Of a DNA stretch of 64,000 bases, positions 63,115 to 64,000 are shown one piece after another. Both the position numbers and the translations under genes were made by a program. The stretch covers positions 62,001 to 126,000 of the forward strand of contig JABUFB010000013.1 of assembly GCA_013314775.1 (NCBI GenBank). Reading direction: 5' to 3'. The DNA is from Armatimonadota bacterium. Its GTDB lineage: Bacteria; Armatimonadota; Zipacnadia; Zipacnadales; JABUFB01. Position 1 is the stretch's first letter. Every line of letters begins with the position of its first letter. The notes beneath the pieces were generated by a model. That model was not told the DNA's origin and ran no database searches. It worked only from the letters and a program-made list of their open reading frames with translations.

Positions 63115-63313
63115 GATCGCTTTCGCCTCCACATCAAGTGCTGGAGTGAAGGACCAGCCGTATCCCCCTTCTCCCCCGCTCTGGGCGATCCTCCCGCCTC
63201 ACATCTCCTGGCGGGGCATCGTGCCGGGGTAACCACCAGGAGGGTTAGCGGCATCCGGCGCGAAATCTCTATTCCGCCGACCACGCCCTGTTTGGCACAA
63301 GGAGACGGACAAT

Positions 63314-64000
63314 ATGCGGTGCGTCTTTGTCAGCCTGGCAGCCGTGGTGTTCACTGCGCTTCTGCAGGCCGCTCCGAGCGATCCTCTCGACCCCCGCGCA
63401 GACCCCTATTTCGCCAATTCGGAACTGCGGGCCCTTATGGACTGGGTGACTTTCCGTCTCACCTTCGATGGCGACAGCCTGACCCCGGATATGGCCGCCG
63501 GCGCGGCGACCTTCACTCTCCACGGGAGACCGCGATTCGCCCCGGGTGTGAAAGGCCGCGCCCTTCTCGCTGGTGATGGGAGCGGATCCGGGATGTATCC
63601 GCGCGCGGGCAATGCTCCCCTGGCCTCGCGCGGGGCAATCTCCGTCTGGATCTGTCCGGTGGCGTGGACCCGGGGGAATGGTGGCAACACCGTGGTGCTG
63701 ATGACAACCAACTCGAGCTTCTACCTCCAGCGTCAGGGCCCCCTCCACAATGCGGAAGGGGTCTGTACCCGAAATGAGGGGCTCCAGTTCCTCATGTTGT
63801 CCGATGTCACCGGCAATAACTGTCTCATGTTCGGCACCGAGGGCTTTCCCCAGGGCAAGTGGCGGCTGCTTGTGGCGAACTGGTCCTGGCCCGTCATGCA
63901 GTTCTCACTGGACGGTGGTGAGTTTCAGAGTCTCACTGTGAAGCAGAGCCCCACGGAGGCGGAGTTCGGCGGACTGATCGTGGGGGCTGCGGATGGCGAG
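63314..64000 (+). CDS. Secreted LamG/concanavalin-like protein, truncated by the window end
   Basis: An open frame of 229 codons that runs off the window without a stop. ATG at 63314 with AAGGAG about ten bases upstream, and a signal peptide (VFVSLAAVVFTALLQAAP). The following sequence has LTFDGDSLTPDMAAG, GRALLAGDGSGSGMYPRAG and GAISVWICPVAW, the pattern of a LamG-type jelly-roll domain as found at the N-terminus of many secreted Armatimonadota/Planctomycetota proteins. C-terminal domains are unseen, so function cannot be assigned. Confidence 0.75.
   Translation, partial: MRCVFVSLAAVVFTALLQAAPSDPLDPRADPYFANSELRALMDWVTFRLTFDGDSLTPDMAAGAATFTLHGRPRFAPGVKGRALLAGDGSGSGMYPRAGNAPLASRGAISVWICPVAWTRGNGGNTVVLMTTNSSFYLQRQGPLHNAEGVCTRNEGLQFLMLSDVTGNNCLMFGTEGFPQGKWRLLVANWSWPVMQFSLDGGEFQSLTVKQSPTEAEFGGLIVGAADGE

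Overview
The window is a high-GC bacterial chromosome segment. The best taxonomic guess is Armatimonadota (or a nearby planctomycete-like lineage). This rests on an H-X9-DG type pseudopilin whose N-terminal half has the ARAREKARQ pattern common in that phylum, two DUF4838 proteins, a DUF6785-type membrane protein, an HzsA-like di-heme protein, and many secreted carbohydrate-active proteins. The taxonomy is inference. No CRISPR array, rRNA operon, insertion-sequence transposase or phage module was seen.

Layout. 0-0.75 kb: a VapBC toxin-antitoxin pair with its own promoter. 0.8-8 kb (minus strand): a frameshifted PagL-like gene, a DUF6785-type membrane protein, a UroD-like methyltransferase-fold enzyme and a secreted DUF4838 protein. 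8.2-12.6 kb: an iron-sulfur flavoprotein, then two paralogous secreted proteins on either side of an ~820-bp array of palindromic repeats, closed by a strong terminator. 12.7-17.4 kb: the macromolecular-synthesis genes dnaG and rpoD, an inverted-repeat-bounded element, and a tRNA with a CAT anticodon. 17.5-23.6 kb: a 1320-residue SIR2-like/STAND/HEAT/PQQ-propeller protein overlapping a membrane-anchored TPR gene and an aminotransferase gene. 23.6-31.1 kb: a GH38 alpha-mannosidase (minus), then a plus-strand run of sugar isomerase/epimerase, secreted CsgG/FlgT-like protein, degenerate acetate-kinase-like protein, DUF2752 and ParB-like proteins. 31.1-43.7 kb: secreted DUF4838, SDR, TPR, ThuA/LamG-like, acetamidase, RNA cyclase, pseudopilin, DUF1844 and acetylxylan-esterase-like genes in alternating orientation, most convergent pairs being separated by a bidirectional terminator. 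43.7-64 kb: an HzsA-like protein, then a glycan-foraging locus (Kelch-like, GH71-like, beta-helix plus propeller, dockerin-like, CBM-like, GH-A plus CBM9-like), a complete carbohydrate ABC importer without its ATPase, an FAD oxidoreductase, another GH-like protein and a truncated LamG-like gene.

The main discovery candidate is the primary sigma factor. All canonical sigma-70 regions of RpoD are present in one open frame, but regions 1.2 and 2 are separated by 326 residues of Ig-like (Big_5/SbsA-type) repeats with an exact 111-residue period. The segment starts and ends in the middle of a repeat, as if an almost whole number of repeats had been cut out of register and dropped into the sigma gene. 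It sits exactly where E. coli sigma-70 carries its unrelated non-conserved region.

Second-tier candidates are the SIR2-like/STAND/PQQ sensor with eroded SIR2 catalytic motifs, an acetate-kinase homologue that lacks several active-site motifs while keeping family numbering exactly, the REP-like hairpin array, and a 354-bp element bounded by 31-bp inverted repeats between rpoD and the tRNA.
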